Source: Pseudomonas bharatica CSV86 (GTDB taxonomy: Bacteria > Pseudomonadota > Gammaproteobacteria > Pseudomonadales > Pseudomonadaceae). Taken from it: a DNA stretch of 64,000 nt. The translations under genes were made by a program, and so were the position numbers. Location of the stretch: NCBI RefSeq assembly GCF_000319305.2, contig NZ_AMWJ02000002.1, positions 930,001 through 994,000 of the forward strand, given 5' to 3'. The notes below the pieces were generated by a model. That model saw only the letters and a program-made list of their open reading frames with translations, ran no database searches and was not told where the DNA came from. This document shows positions 47,344 to 55,265 of the stretch, one piece after another; the stretch's first letter is position 1; every line of letters starts with the position of its first letter.

Positions 47344-48287
47344 GTGAGTGAAATCTCCGAAGCCACATTCGTCGACCTCTACCTCGGCGACGGTTTCGCA
47401 GACGTGAAGGGGCTGCTCGGGCAGCCCACTCGTGTTTCCGTGCCTCTTAATTGGCACGAGGATGTTGAGGAGCTTCGAGCTCTTTGCCAGGCACACTTTG
47501 ACACAACTGACGAACCGGAATTTTCCCTTATTTTCCATGGATTGGTGTATCGAGTAACACAACTACTTGACCTTAATGCTAAACCGCTATTTGTCTTGAA
47601 CAGATCAGCAGTAAAAATTATACCTATTGATGATATCGGTCTTCCTGAAAACATTCTCACAGATATGTTTAGACCGACACTTCGCGGACTGGTATATGTC
47701 TGTGGCGAAATGGGTACCGGAAAAACATCCACTGCTGCATCGATGCTGGTAGCGAGACTAAGCCGTCTCGGCGGTGTAGCCTTGACTGTCGAAGACCCAC
47801 CTGAGCCACTCTTACATGGAGAGCACGGACTGGGAAGATGCATTCAAATACCAGTCTCAAGGAAAAAAGGGGATATGAAGAAGCGCTTATAAGAGCACTG
47901 AGAACTCGCGCAGACATCCTTTTAGTTGGAGAGGTGCGTGATACTCCAACCGCAGCTCAGGTCGTCCAAGCAAGTATCAATGGAAACTTCATATTTTGCA
48001 CCGGTCATGGAGGGTCCGCCCTTCATGGTATTGAGCGCCTGGCATCGCTAGCTGAGCCAAAAATTCCCAATGCGTTGCACATTTTGTCTCAAGGCTTGAT
48101 AGCGGTGATCCATCAGACACTCCTGCCAGATCCAACCGGCTTTAAAAGGTTAAAACTGCAATGCCTTTCACTTACTGGTGACGATGCGCCAGGCATTCGA
48201 GAAAAACTGCGCCATTGGGAACACTTACAGAAGATCGAACAGGACATAGCCAATCAGTCCACCAGGAGTCTCTGGAATGATCAATAA
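47344..48287 (+). pseudogene. pilT: Pilus retraction-type ATPase PilT, frameshifted
   Basis: About 314 residues if repaired. Walker A is CGEMGTGKTSTAA (about 118-130). The Walker B and His-box-like regions follow the break: DILLVGEVRDTPTAAQ and FCTGHGGSALHGIERL. The break falls in the A6G4 run at 47863-47872; one added base gives SRKKGGYEEALIRALR or a near variant. It is an ATPase related to PilT and may power retraction or fibre dynamics. A GTG start at 47344 has AAGGGG upstream. Its end overlaps pilV by 11 bp. Confidence 0.8.
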
Positions 48288-49625
48288 ACGCGACCAACTG
48301 GGTATGCTAAGCATTGACGGCGTATTCGTACTCATTCTTGTCAGTATCTTGCTCACACTGGGCACCTACTGGACGAGCAAACAGATGGCCGCTCAGGATC
48401 ATCGAATCGCAGCAGATAAGCAGCGGATAGTTGCGGAAGCTGTCAGCAAATATTTAAAAGACAACTTTTCCGCTGTACTTGCCAGCGCCAGCCCAACTTC
48501 TCCTGCTGAAATCACAGTCGCAATGCTCAGAAACACCAATTACCTGCCTAATGGTTTCTCTGACACTAATGGATTTGGTCAAGCTATTGTTGGACTAGCG
48601 CGAAAACCAAATCCTGACCAGCTTGAGGTTATTGTCCTAACCACTGGGGCCAGCCTATCTCTGAGATTGGAGTAAGAGAGGTAGCTGAAAGTCTAGGTGG
48701 ACCTGGCGGATTTATTTCGTCGTCGAATCCGAGCGTAGTTCAAGGTGTACGAGGTGGGTGGCAGGTTGCGTTGAGTAACTATGGCGTTAATCCAGGTCCC
48801 GGCCATACAGCAAGCGCTTTATTTCTAATGGATGGCGAGCTAGCGAACGACTACCTGTACCGTAACGCCGTGCCCGGTCAGCCTCAGCTGAATAAAATGA
48901 ATACGGCCCTCAACATGGGAGATAATGACATTAACAGCGTTGGGGCAATCACCGCCAACGGAGCTATCACTACTAGCCAGAGTGTTAATGCGACTGACGT
49001 GGTCGCGACCGGAACTATTACTGGCGGTCAAGCCAATATAACTGGAGAAACTTACACTACTGGCTGGTTTAGGACTCGAGGCGACACTGGATGGTTCAGT
49101 GAAAAATGGGGCGGAGGCATCTATCAAACCGACCCTGACTGGGTAAAAGTCTATAACGACAAAGGCTTCAAAACTGGCGGAGCTGTTGATGCCGGATCAA
49201 TAGTATCTAACACCACCATTACAGCAACAGGCCGCCTCGCCACTAGCGAATTTATTTCTATTGGAGGAATCGCAACCGAAGGAACTCCTTGTAGCGATAG
49301 TAAGCTGCTTGCAAAAACCTCAACTGGCGGAGCCCTCACATGTCAATCCGGAATGTGGACCAGCATCGCTACTGACATAGCCTACTACGAGTTCGACATG
49401 GCGGGTGTCGGTTACCGCTACCGAGGTATTGGCAAAGTAATAGATGGTAAATTCTGGGGAGACGCATGGTGCACTGCCAACGTCTACTGTGGCACAACTG
49501 GATATAACTACTGCGGCTCGAACACCGCGTGCGTTAACGCCAGCGGGCAATATGCAAACAATACCGGAAAAGTCGGTCTGGCAAGCATGCCGGTGTACAA
49601 CTTAAGCAAAATGCCAGGCTGGTGA
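48277..49625 (+). pseudogene. pilV: Minor pilin/tip adhesin PilV, frameshifted
   Basis: About 449 residues if repaired. The prepilin-like N-terminus is QLG|MLSIDGVFVLILVSILLTLGT. The frame breaks at the G4 run 48646-48649; one added G gives TTGGQPISEIGVREVAESLGGPGGFISSSN and joins the long C-terminal part. That part has collagen-like/beta-helical repeats (MGDNDINSVGAITANGAITTSQSVNATDVVATGT) and a Cys-rich end (CTANVYCGTTGYNYCGSNTACV). PilV sits at the pilus tip and in R64 selects recipients. No shufflon inverted repeats or Rci recombinase are seen here, so a single tip type is encoded. Confidence 0.8.
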
Positions 49626-49741
49626 GTGCTTGAATAATCAATGAGCTAGCCCCTGACAAGCCACTGACATCAGAAGCTACACGTTGCTTTGAAGCCAGGC
49701 ACTACGTGCAGCTTTCGCTCAGAAACCCTTAGAGATACGTC

Positions 49742-50182
49742 ATGTCGTTACAATGGATAGTGCTAACATTTTTGCTCCTTGCCGTGGGTGTGATTGATCA
49801 TTACAAGGATCAGTCAGCTCACGACGCAGACTCTGCCACTATTGATGCAGTTTGCAGAGGCCTGCTTGTGTACCGTTCCGCAGCTGCTGAATTTGCAAAG
49901 GACAACCCATCCTTCACTGGTTATCCGGATGAGGATGACCTCAATCTGCCAGGCTGGTACTCGAAACCAACCGGTGTGGCAGCATTTATCGCTGCCGGTC
50001 AAAGCTTCACCTATTACACGGGACATGCAGCAGCGGGATTGCCAGCGGAGCTCGTTAGAGCCACCAGGTCAGTATCGGTTGGCGTAAACCGCTCAGGGAT
50101 CCTGGTATCACCGTCAACAGGCCAAACGGGCATCAGCATACCCGCCTCAGTTCCTGAAGGTGCGGTGGTAGCCGTCAACTAA
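49742..50182 (+). CDS. pilM: Pilus biogenesis protein PilM (PAPI-1/R64 type)
   Basis: 146 residues. An N-terminal membrane segment (WIVLTFLLLAVGVIDHY) is followed by a soluble domain with VCRGLLVYRSAAAEFAKDNPSFTGYP and LPGWYSKPTGVAAFIAAGQSFTYYT. This is the small PilM of IncI1 and PAPI-1 pili, not the actin-like PilM of type IVa systems. It is the last gene of the pil operon, as in PAPI-1. Confidence 0.78.
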   Translation: MSLQWIVLTFLLLAVGVIDHYKDQSAHDADSATIDAVCRGLLVYRSAAAEFAKDNPSFTGYPDEDDLNLPGWYSKPTGVAAFIAAGQSFTYYTGHAAAGLPAELVRATRSVSVGVNRSGILVSPSTGQTGISIPASVPEGAVVAVN

Positions 50183-50477
50183 AGATTAACCAGCCAGAAA
50201 CCTCAGCTGCTTGCATATGCGCCTGTGCGACAACATAATGACATCACTCAGATGTTCAACCCCGCTGGCTACTGACGGTCATCAGTAGCGCCCAGGTGTT
50301 GCGGTTCGCCTCAACACCAAACCGTAAGCACGCTATAGCTCCGGGAAGGGCGTGCGGATCTGGTTGAAGCTCTCCCTGTGTCTCCCTGCTCTCTCTAGTC
50401 GCGCAGCCGTCTAACTCGTGATGATCGAGTTCACAGGCACATAGGGTTTCAAGAGGTTCGGTGCTTCTTTGATCCAA

Positions 50478-50510
50478 GGGCCACATTGGTAATGTGGCCC
50501 CTCCTCTTTT
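50478..50510 (+). terminator. Terminator after the pilus operon
   Basis: GGGCCACATT (50478-50487) pairs with AATGTGGCCC (50491-50500) around a 3-nt loop, followed by the pyrimidine-rich CTCCTCTTTT. Confidence 0.7.
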
Positions 50511-50519
50511 ACTCCCTTT

Positions 50520-50560
50520 GGGTAGCCTGATGGACTTGTAGAAGGTCCATCAGGCTACCC
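50520..50560 (+). other. 16-bp perfect inverted repeat
   Basis: GGGTAGCCTGATGGAC (50520-50535) and its exact complement (50545-50560) flank a 9-nt loop. No T run follows, so it is not an ordinary terminator. It may be a small-RNA stem, a second terminator of unusual type, or a protein-binding site. Confidence 0.65.
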
Positions 50561-50819
50561 AATGGGTACTCTCTCCTATGCCGGTGGCCCGCCGGCGATA
50601 AGCCGGGCTCCTTTTGTGCGCGGATGCGTGCCTCATGTTTGCTGGCCAAAGCCACGAGAATGGCCAGGTGATAAGAATCGAGACGATCAATGCCCAGGGA
50701 TCGACGATTCCGACACAGGTGGCTCCTTCAACGTTTTTCCAATTCACGGCTGGATCACCTTCGAGGTCTGATCCAGCCGGCCTTCTCCTTCCCGCGCTTC
50801 CCTTCCATCCCCCTCCCGC

Positions 50820-50876
50820 TTGACATAACCCCTCCCCGCTCCGATTATTAAGCCGTGATCTGCTGACGTCGTCAGC
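50820..50876 (+). promoter_or_regulatory. Promoter with palindromic operator (copy 1)
   Basis: TTGACA (50820-50825), a 17-bp spacer and GATTAT (50843-50848) form a sigma-70-type promoter. GTGATC follows, then the odd palindrome GCTGACGTCGTCAGC (50862-50876). The same layout recurs at 52312-52369. It should drive the small genes from 51070. Confidence 0.6.
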
Positions 50877-51005
50877 AACATGCCCAATGCAGCTCGGATC
50901 CGTAATGCTGCAGCACGCCTATCGTGTGATCCTCCCGAAGGTCGTTTCAGCTTCTGGTAGCACGACCGGTCGACTTTTCGTCGATAGAAGCTCCTTCCGC
51001 AAACC

Positions 51006-51046
51006 CAGTGGGGAATCACTTCCCTGCCGGGCAAAGTGTTCCCCTG
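51006..51046 (+). promoter_or_regulatory. Leader hairpin, GGGGAA type
   Basis: CAGTGGGGAATCACTT (51006-51021) pairs, with two single-base bulges, with AAGTGTTCCCCTG (51034-51046). It lies just before the ribosome site of the gene at 51070. Related hairpins occur at 51472 and 52515. Confidence 0.55.
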
Positions 51047-51069
51047 CATTTTTCCAGCAGGAGACACCC

Positions 51070-51426
51070 ATGACCCTACTTTCTGAATTCGAACTTCACG
51101 AAGACGCGCCTGTTTACCAAGGCACGGCCTCACCTGAAGCCATTGAAATCACTGTCGGCAAGCTATACAGCGAAGTAGTACATCGCTACTCCACCTATGA
51201 GGCAGTAGTTCGCTCGCATTTCTGCCAAAGGATGCGAGAAGCTTACGGCGACGACGAAAACCTCGATCCTGAAGTTCAGTATGCGTTCGCTTTCGCCAGA
51301 CACACCTACGACTACGTCTCTGAAGAAGAGTTGCTCGAGATTGAAGCCGAAGATAGTAACAACGGTATTTGCTCCCACGGCCTCAATTGGTTGACCTGCC
51401 CTTGTGGCTGCTTTGAAGTCGATTAA
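51070..51426 (+). CDS. ICE protein of unknown function with C-terminal Cys cluster
   Basis: 118 residues, acidic. The C-terminus CSHGLNWLTCPCGCFEVD has four Cys and a His, a plausible metal site. The rest is helical (VRSHFCQRMREAYGD; FARHTYDYVSEEELLEIEAED). No family is recognised. GCAGGAGACACCC precedes the ATG. It is the first gene after promoter copy 1 and its hairpin leader. Confidence 0.7.
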   Translation: MTLLSEFELHEDAPVYQGTASPEAIEITVGKLYSEVVHRYSTYEAVVRSHFCQRMREAYGDDENLDPEVQYAFAFARHTYDYVSEEELLEIEAEDSNNGICSHGLNWLTCPCGCFEVD

Positions 51427-51471
51427 AGCGTCCCTCGATTTACCCAGTGTTCCACACGCCGCAAAAACCCA

Positions 51472-51510
51472 ACGGGGAAACCACTCCCCTTGGGGTCAGG
51501 GTTTCTCCGC
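51472..51510 (+). promoter_or_regulatory. Leader hairpin, GGGGAA type
   Basis: ACGGGGAAACCACT (from 51472) pairs imperfectly with GGGTTTCTCCGC (51499-51510). It shares both arms with the leaders at 51006 and 52515 and precedes the gene at 51535. Confidence 0.5.
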
Positions 51511-51534
51511 ATCCCAAACCGCAGGAGAACCATC

Positions 51535-51885
51535 ATGACCGCAATATCTGCACCATCGACCAGCTTTCGTTTTGGCTACGCGCTCGGCACCCTCACCCGA
51601 GAGTTCATGCGCTCTATGAAGCGGGCAACGCCAGCTGTCCAAACCCAGGCCCAGCCTGCTATTCATCTCGCGAACATCAAGCCCACCCGCAACGACTGGG
51701 ATGAGCTCTGCCGCATACCTACCCTCGCCCGCCGCGGCGTTGATCTGAACCGGTGGTTCGATGCCAATACCAAAGCGGTACCCCCGTCCAAGCGCCGCGC
51801 CCGCCAGCGCAAGCCAAGCAAACCCAAAGCACCAGATCTACGTATGGGCTCGCTGGACGATCTCATAGCTCCAGTTGCGATCTAA
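51535..51885 (+). CDS. Basic ICE protein of unknown function, 116 residues
   Basis: A small, strongly basic protein. The C-terminal stretch PPSKRRARQRKPSKPKAPDLR suggests nucleic-acid binding; the first 40 residues have an amphipathic look (FGYALGTLTREFMRSMKRA). GCAGGAGAACCATC precedes the ATG. No domain is recognised. It follows the hairpin leader at 51472 and is followed by another hairpin at 51900. Confidence 0.65.
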   Translation: MTAISAPSTSFRFGYALGTLTREFMRSMKRATPAVQTQAQPAIHLANIKPTRNDWDELCRIPTLARRGVDLNRWFDANTKAVPPSKRRARQRKPSKPKAPDLRMGSLDDLIAPVAI

Positions 51886-51899
51886 TCCCCTTCAACCTC

Positions 51900-51928
51900 A
51901 CCTTGCCAGGTACCCCACCTGGCAAGGT
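51900..51928 (+). promoter_or_regulatory. 12-bp perfect leader hairpin
   Basis: ACCTTGCCAGGT (51900-51911) and ACCTGGCAAGGT (51917-51928) pair perfectly around ACCCC. It lies between two genes, 27 bp before the start at 51955, with no T run after it. Confidence 0.65.
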
Positions 51929-51954
51929 GAGGGCCTGGCGATCAAAGGAACGCC

Positions 51955-52131
51955 ATGGCATCAAAAAAACGCGCAGCTGTAGCAGACGACCTACGTAAGA
52001 TCGGGACCACTGCCGTCGCGGCCGCCCTCGTAGGTATCTTCCTCAGCACTAGCCGTCTCCTGACCGCTTTCGCCCTCGTGGTAGGTGTTGTAATCTGGAT
52101 TACAGGCATCTACCTCACCCCGGAGGAATGA
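51955..52131 (+). CDS. Small membrane protein, 58 residues
   Basis: MASKKRAAVADDLRKIGTTA then two hydrophobic helices (VAAALVGIFLSTSRLL and TAFALVVGVVIWITGIYL) ending TPEE. AAAGGAACGCC precedes the ATG. It is likely an inner-membrane protein with a basic cytoplasmic N-terminus. Its stop lies 1 bp before the next start, so the two are probably a coupled pair. No family is recognised. Confidence 0.6.
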   Translation: MASKKRAAVADDLRKIGTTAVAAALVGIFLSTSRLLTAFALVVGVVIWITGIYLTPEE

Positions 52132-52132
52132 C

Positions 52133-52258
52133 ATGAGCCAAACCACATTCGGCATCCTCATGTTCACCGCTCTGCTGTTCATCTGTGCTGGTATGGCAGT
52201 ATGGGCTGACTGGCCCAACATCAAACGCCGGTGCCAGAAGATTCTCAAAGCACATTGA
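52133..52258 (+). CDS. Small single-span membrane protein, 41 residues
   Basis: One membrane helix (TTFGILMFTALLFICAGMAVW) followed by a basic tail (NIKRRCQKILKAH). GGAGGAATGAC gives a good ribosome site. It is followed by a strong terminator at 52280, so it ends the first small-gene operon. Confidence 0.6.
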   Translation: MSQTTFGILMFTALLFICAGMAVWADWPNIKRRCQKILKAH

Positions 52259-52279
52259 TCATCGACCTTCTCAACTAAA

Positions 52280-52306
52280 CCCTCCGCCTGGAGGGTTTTT
52301 TCTTTT
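52280..52306 (+). terminator. Rho-independent terminator
   Basis: CCCTCC (52280-52285), GCCT loop, GGAGGG (52290-52295), then TTTTTTCTTTT. It ends the transcript from promoter copy 1. Confidence 0.9.
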
Positions 52307-52311
52307 AAGGC

Positions 52312-52369
52312 TTGACAATGGGTTTCTTCATTTACATTCTTGTGATCGTGAGCTGCTGACGTTGTCAGT
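52312..52369 (+). promoter_or_regulatory. Promoter with palindromic operator (copy 2)
   Basis: TTGACA (52312-52317), a 17-bp spacer and CATTCT (or a TACATT two bases earlier), then GTGATC and the palindrome GCTGACGTTGTCAGT (52355-52369). The distance from TTGACA to the palindrome is 43 bp against 42 bp in copy 1, so a single regulator probably controls both operons. Confidence 0.6.
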
Positions 52370-52514
52370 AACCCAAGCCCGAGCAGTCATGATCTGGAAG
52401 ACTGCTACACCCACTGCGGTGTTGATCTCCCCAAAATCGCCAAGCTTCCGGAAGCGCGATTGATCAATCTCTCGATTGATGGAAGCCTACCCAACTCGCT
52501 CCATCCCAACCCAC

Positions 52515-52554
52515 GCGGGGAATACTTTCCCCCATGGGCGAAGTGTTTCTCCGC
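52515..52554 (+). promoter_or_regulatory. Leader hairpin, GGGGAA type
   Basis: GCGGGGAATACTT (52515-52527) pairs imperfectly with AAGTGTTTCTCCGC (52541-52554). It is the leader of the DUF3577-like gene at 52582 and shares arms with the leaders at 51006 and 51472. Confidence 0.5.
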
Positions 52555-52581
52555 TTTCGCTTTTGAAACTGGAGAATCACC

Positions 52582-53127
52582 ATGAGCAACCAATCCAACG
52601 AAGCCAAATTCTTCGACCTGCACACCACTGGCATCGGATACCTCAACCGTATCCGTCAAGTTAGTCCCCGCAAGGGCAAACCGTTCACCTGTGTCACCGT
52701 CGCGGCATTGCACGGCGCAACTGAAAAAGCTGAGTACTCCTACATCGACTGCAACGTTGTCGGTGCCGAGGCAGAATCGCTGGTTAAACGCTGCCAGCAA
52801 GCTGTTGAAGCCAATAAGAAGGTGCTCGTCTCCTTCCGAATCGGCGACATCTGGGCTGATGCTTTCACCTATGAAAAAGGTGACAAGAAAGGTCAGGCCG
52901 GCGCAAGCCTCAAGGGCCGCCTGCTCTACATCGGCTGGATCAAAGTTGACGGCAAGCTGGTCTACGAAGCGAAACCGAAAACCATCAACACCCCAGTGGA
53001 CAATCAGGAGCTTCCTGCTCCTGAACAACCTCTGAACCAGGAACCGCCAGTAGCCGACCAGTTTGGTGAACAGCGCCAACCTAACTTCGGTGATGATGAT
53101 CCGCAGCAGGCCGACCAGGCTGCTTAA
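52582..53127 (+). CDS. STY4534/DUF3577-like ICE replication protein
   Basis: 181 residues. The pattern (FFDLHTTGIGYLNRIRQVSPRKGKPFTCVTVAALHG ... YSYIDCNVVG ... VLVSFRIGDIWADAFTY ... LKGRLLYIGWIKVDG) matches DUF3577 proteins, an OB-fold-like group found beside ssb-type genes in ICEs. The tail is Pro/Gln-rich and ends acidic (NFGDDDPQQADQAA), like an SSB tip. It may bind single-stranded DNA during transfer. CTGGAGAATCACC precedes the ATG. It follows promoter copy 2. Confidence 0.75.
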   Translation: MSNQSNEAKFFDLHTTGIGYLNRIRQVSPRKGKPFTCVTVAALHGATEKAEYSYIDCNVVGAEAESLVKRCQQAVEANKKVLVSFRIGDIWADAFTYEKGDKKGQAGASLKGRLLYIGWIKVDGKLVYEAKPKTINTPVDNQELPAPEQPLNQEPPVADQFGEQRQPNFGDDDPQQADQAA

Positions 53128-53366
53128 CCTCTATCAAGGCGCTGATTTCAGCGCCTTTGTTTTCTGCCAAGAGGGCATGCGAGCAACTGCGATGTTTGTG
53201 CCTACCGCCCGGCCAACGAATTCCGTATTGGTTCACTGTCGTCGACAGTGCCTCCCGGAGCCAGGGTTTAAGGCTCCAGCGCATTGCGCTAACCCACCCA
53301 AGATCGCATAGCACTCGGCGGCGCGATCACATCACCTGGTGATGGAGTGCTTTCTACTTTACCTAC

Positions 53367-53389
53367 CCGCGAGGATCTCATCCTCGCGG
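53367..53389 (+). promoter_or_regulatory. 10-bp perfect leader hairpin
   Basis: CCGCGAGGAT (53367-53376) and ATCCTCGCGG (53380-53389) pair around CTC, before the gene at 53421. Confidence 0.6.
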
Positions 53390-53420
53390 ACTGAGGACTC
53401 GCTCATTCTGGAGACCTCTG

Positions 53421-53741
53421 ATGTCCATACCCTCCGCCTCGACCGAGGCATATCTCACCCTTCCGGTTGTCCTGGACAACACAGCGTGGATGCGCACGAT
53501 CTATCTCGAAAACCCAGCACGGGTAGCCGAAATGAGCCAGCGTCTTGCCACCGTCGTCCAAACGGCATGGCAGGAGCTCAAGCAACAACCTCTGGCCACG
53601 GCACTCAACTTCGGCGTGTACACGAAACAACATACCGGCAGCCAGCGGGACTGGGTCGAACTCGCCTTGCGAGTCGTCACGCCCGACAATGAGCCGGCCT
53701 ATATCCATATTAAGCTGCAGCCTGCTGCCGCCCCAGCCTGA
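53421..53741 (+). CDS. Hypothetical ICE protein, 106 residues
   Basis: A soluble alpha/beta protein with no recognised family (LTLPVVLDNTAWMRTIYLENPARVAEMSQRL; GSQRDWVELALRVV). CTGGAGACCTCTG precedes the ATG. Its own hairpin leader lies just upstream and another hairpin follows its stop. Codon use is like its neighbours. Confidence 0.65.
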   Translation: MSIPSASTEAYLTLPVVLDNTAWMRTIYLENPARVAEMSQRLATVVQTAWQELKQQPLATALNFGVYTKQHTGSQRDWVELALRVVTPDNEPAYIHIKLQPAAAPA

Positions 53742-53760
53742 CACAACCATCTTTTACTCA

Positions 53761-53782
53761 CCCAGAGGGGTCACCCTCTGGG
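53761..53782 (+). promoter_or_regulatory. 9-bp perfect leader hairpin
   Basis: CCCAGAGGG (53761-53769) and CCCTCTGGG (53774-53782) pair around GTCA, before the gene at 53810. Confidence 0.6.
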
Positions 53783-53809
53783 GTGGCTTCTCTCCAGGAG
53801 CACGCCCCC

Positions 53810-54219
53810 ATGACACAATCCCCAACCCCTTTCACATCGCTTCAACAGCTCACCTTCTAGCCCATCCCTGCTGCAGCCCAGCTTTCGAAATCGACTCAGC
53901 CCACTTGCCCGAGGCAGACTGGGAAGACCTGCAGACACTCGTTGAGAACGCAGATACATCTTTGCTTCAGTTCGAGTGTTTCACGCTACCTCTTAGTGAC
54001 GCCATCGGCTTCAAAATCTTCAGCACGCCCTGGACCGATGATCATCTCGGAAAGTACTGGGGATACGATCTGCAATCACTTCAAGCTCTCCAGGCAGAAG
54101 AAGGTTTCAGTGATGAAACCATCCGATTACTCACACTTGCCGCTCAAGCAGATGTGAGGTTTCTCGTGATCGACCCCAACAGCAACGTTCTCAACGGTCT
54201 GCCTCTATTCGGCTGCTGA
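53810..54219 (+). pseudogene. DUF5983-like ICE protein, frameshifted
   Basis: About 136 residues if repaired. The ATG at 53810 (CCAGGAG upstream) opens MTQSPTPFTSLQQLTF then meets a TAG. Adding one T at 53855-53856 joins it to LAHPCCSPAFEIDSAHLPEADWEDLQTLVENAD ... GFKIFSTPWTDDHLGKYWGYDL. The family assignment DUF5983 is tentative and from pattern memory. Function unknown. Confidence 0.55.
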
Positions 54220-54236
54220 CTACCTTCCACCCTCGC

Positions 54237-54261
54237 GGGGAACGCCCGCCGGGAGTTCCCC
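54237..54261 (+). promoter_or_regulatory. Leader hairpin, GGGGAA type
   Basis: GGGGAAC (54237-54243) and GTTCCCC (54255-54261) pair around an 11-nt loop, before the DUF3275 gene at 54282. Confidence 0.5.
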
Positions 54262-54281
54262 ATGTTTTACGGGGAGCACAC

Positions 54282-54887
54282 ATGATCTCTATCACAGGCC
54301 AGTTGGCCATCCGCACCATCTCCGGCCGACTTGGACTCTTTAATGTCGGCCGCCTGAGCACCTCGATTGGTGAATTCACGATCAAAGACGCCCTCTTGGA
54401 CCAGTACCAGGAGGGCAAGTACAGAGGTGACTTCGCGATCAAGCAGATTCGCCCCTCGTACTACTCCCACGGCGGCCGACTCGTTGTCGAAATCAGAGCC
54501 GAACTCGAGGGCATGACCCTAGATGATGTCACAGGCCTCAGCCGGGAGGACGAAGAACACCTGCCGACCAATGTTCCCGACCCCTTGGAGGAGAATGGGC
54601 TTGCGCCCCCATTGGCACCGCCCCGACATACTCCAGTTGCTCCCCCACCACCACCCCAAACCGATGCTCTTGCTTCGAATGAGCCATTCGGGATGGATCA
54701 GCCGACATCGTTAACTGCTGACGATCAAGACGCCGAGCTGTTCGGCACGGTCTGGCCGTTGAGCGAAACCGTAAGGCTCGACACCACGGTAGATCGACAA
54801 CGGTTGCGCGCTCAATGCACGCGGCTAGACCAACTCGGTTTCACCATGGACTTCAAAACTCAAACCTGGTCCAGGGTCTCGCCATAA
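54282..54887 (+). CDS. DUF3275-like ICE protein
   Basis: 201 residues. The first 85 (ISITGQLAIRTISGRLGLFNVGRLSTSIGEFTIKDALLDQYQEGKYRGDFAIKQI ... GGRLVVEIRAELEGMTL) match the DUF3275 pattern of ICE proteins. A Pro-rich linker follows (APPLAPPRHTPVAPPPPP) and the C-terminus has LFGTVWPLSETVRLDTTVDRQRLRAQCTRLDQLGF. The role is unknown; it is a backbone gene in this region of PFGI-1-type elements. ACGGGGAGCACAC precedes the ATG. Confidence 0.75.
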   Translation: MISITGQLAIRTISGRLGLFNVGRLSTSIGEFTIKDALLDQYQEGKYRGDFAIKQIRPSYYSHGGRLVVEIRAELEGMTLDDVTGLSREDEEHLPTNVPDPLEENGLAPPLAPPRHTPVAPPPPPQTDALASNEPFGMDQPTSLTADDQDAELFGTVWPLSETVRLDTTVDRQRLRAQCTRLDQLGFTMDFKTQTWSRVSP

Positions 54888-54951
54888 AGCGCCCTGCACC
54901 ACACACCTTGGAGCCTCCTTGGGGTCCCTCTTCAGCATCGGGAGCGAATCC

Positions 54952-55205
54952 ATGAATCCTTTTTTAAAGGCGTGCCTGACGACTATCTGTACTTCGTCGA
55001 AGACTCATTAACAAACGATAATGAGTCGACCGATGAAGAGCTCGTTGAATATTTCATCGGGGAGTTTTATCTCACATCGGAACAGGCTGACGCTGCTGTT
55101 GGGCTTCGCTCACAGTATCTGAGTCAGCGCTTCAAAGAAGGGCATGGCCCTTTGCATCGGCTTGATCCCTTGCCCTTCGATCCCACTACCCGTACCTACC
55201 ATTAA
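54952..55205 (+). pseudogene. Small acidic ICE protein, frameshifted near start
   Basis: About 84 residues if repaired. The ATG at 54952 (GGGAGCGAATCC upstream) leads into a T6 run (54960-54965); T7 would give MNPFFKGVPDDYLYFVEDSL and the acidic frame to 55205 (ESTDEELVEYFIGEFYLTSEQADAAVG). A GTG at 54972 could otherwise start that frame but has no ribosome site. No family recognised. Confidence 0.55.
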
Positions 55206-55216
55206 CTCAATACTAC

Positions 55217-55238
55217 CCAGGGGGCATACGCCCTCTGG
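55217..55238 (+). promoter_or_regulatory. Leader hairpin before the 55266 gene
   Basis: CCAGGGGGC (from 55217) pairs imperfectly with GCCCTCTGG (ending 55238). It precedes the TCGGAGGTTTA ribosome site of the next gene. Confidence 0.45.
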
Positions 55239-55265
55239 AGCGTACGCCTCCAATTCGGAGGTTTA

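Larger units (their letters stand above)
50183..51069. other. 887-bp structured non-coding region (candidate regulatory/oriT region)
   Basis: I see no gene with a ribosome site. It holds a stem GCTACTGA-cggtca-TCAGTAGC (about 50250-50272), a terminator at 50478, a 16-bp perfect stem at 50520-50560, a promoter with operator at 50820-50876, and the leader hairpin at 51006. The density of inverted repeats at the end of the pilus operon makes it a candidate transfer origin or regulatory RNA region. Confidence 0.5.

Noticed and set aside
48646-49625. A PilV shufflon
   Set aside because: I see no inverted recombination repeats in the 3' half and no Rci-like recombinase nearby; the split frame is explained by a G4 run.
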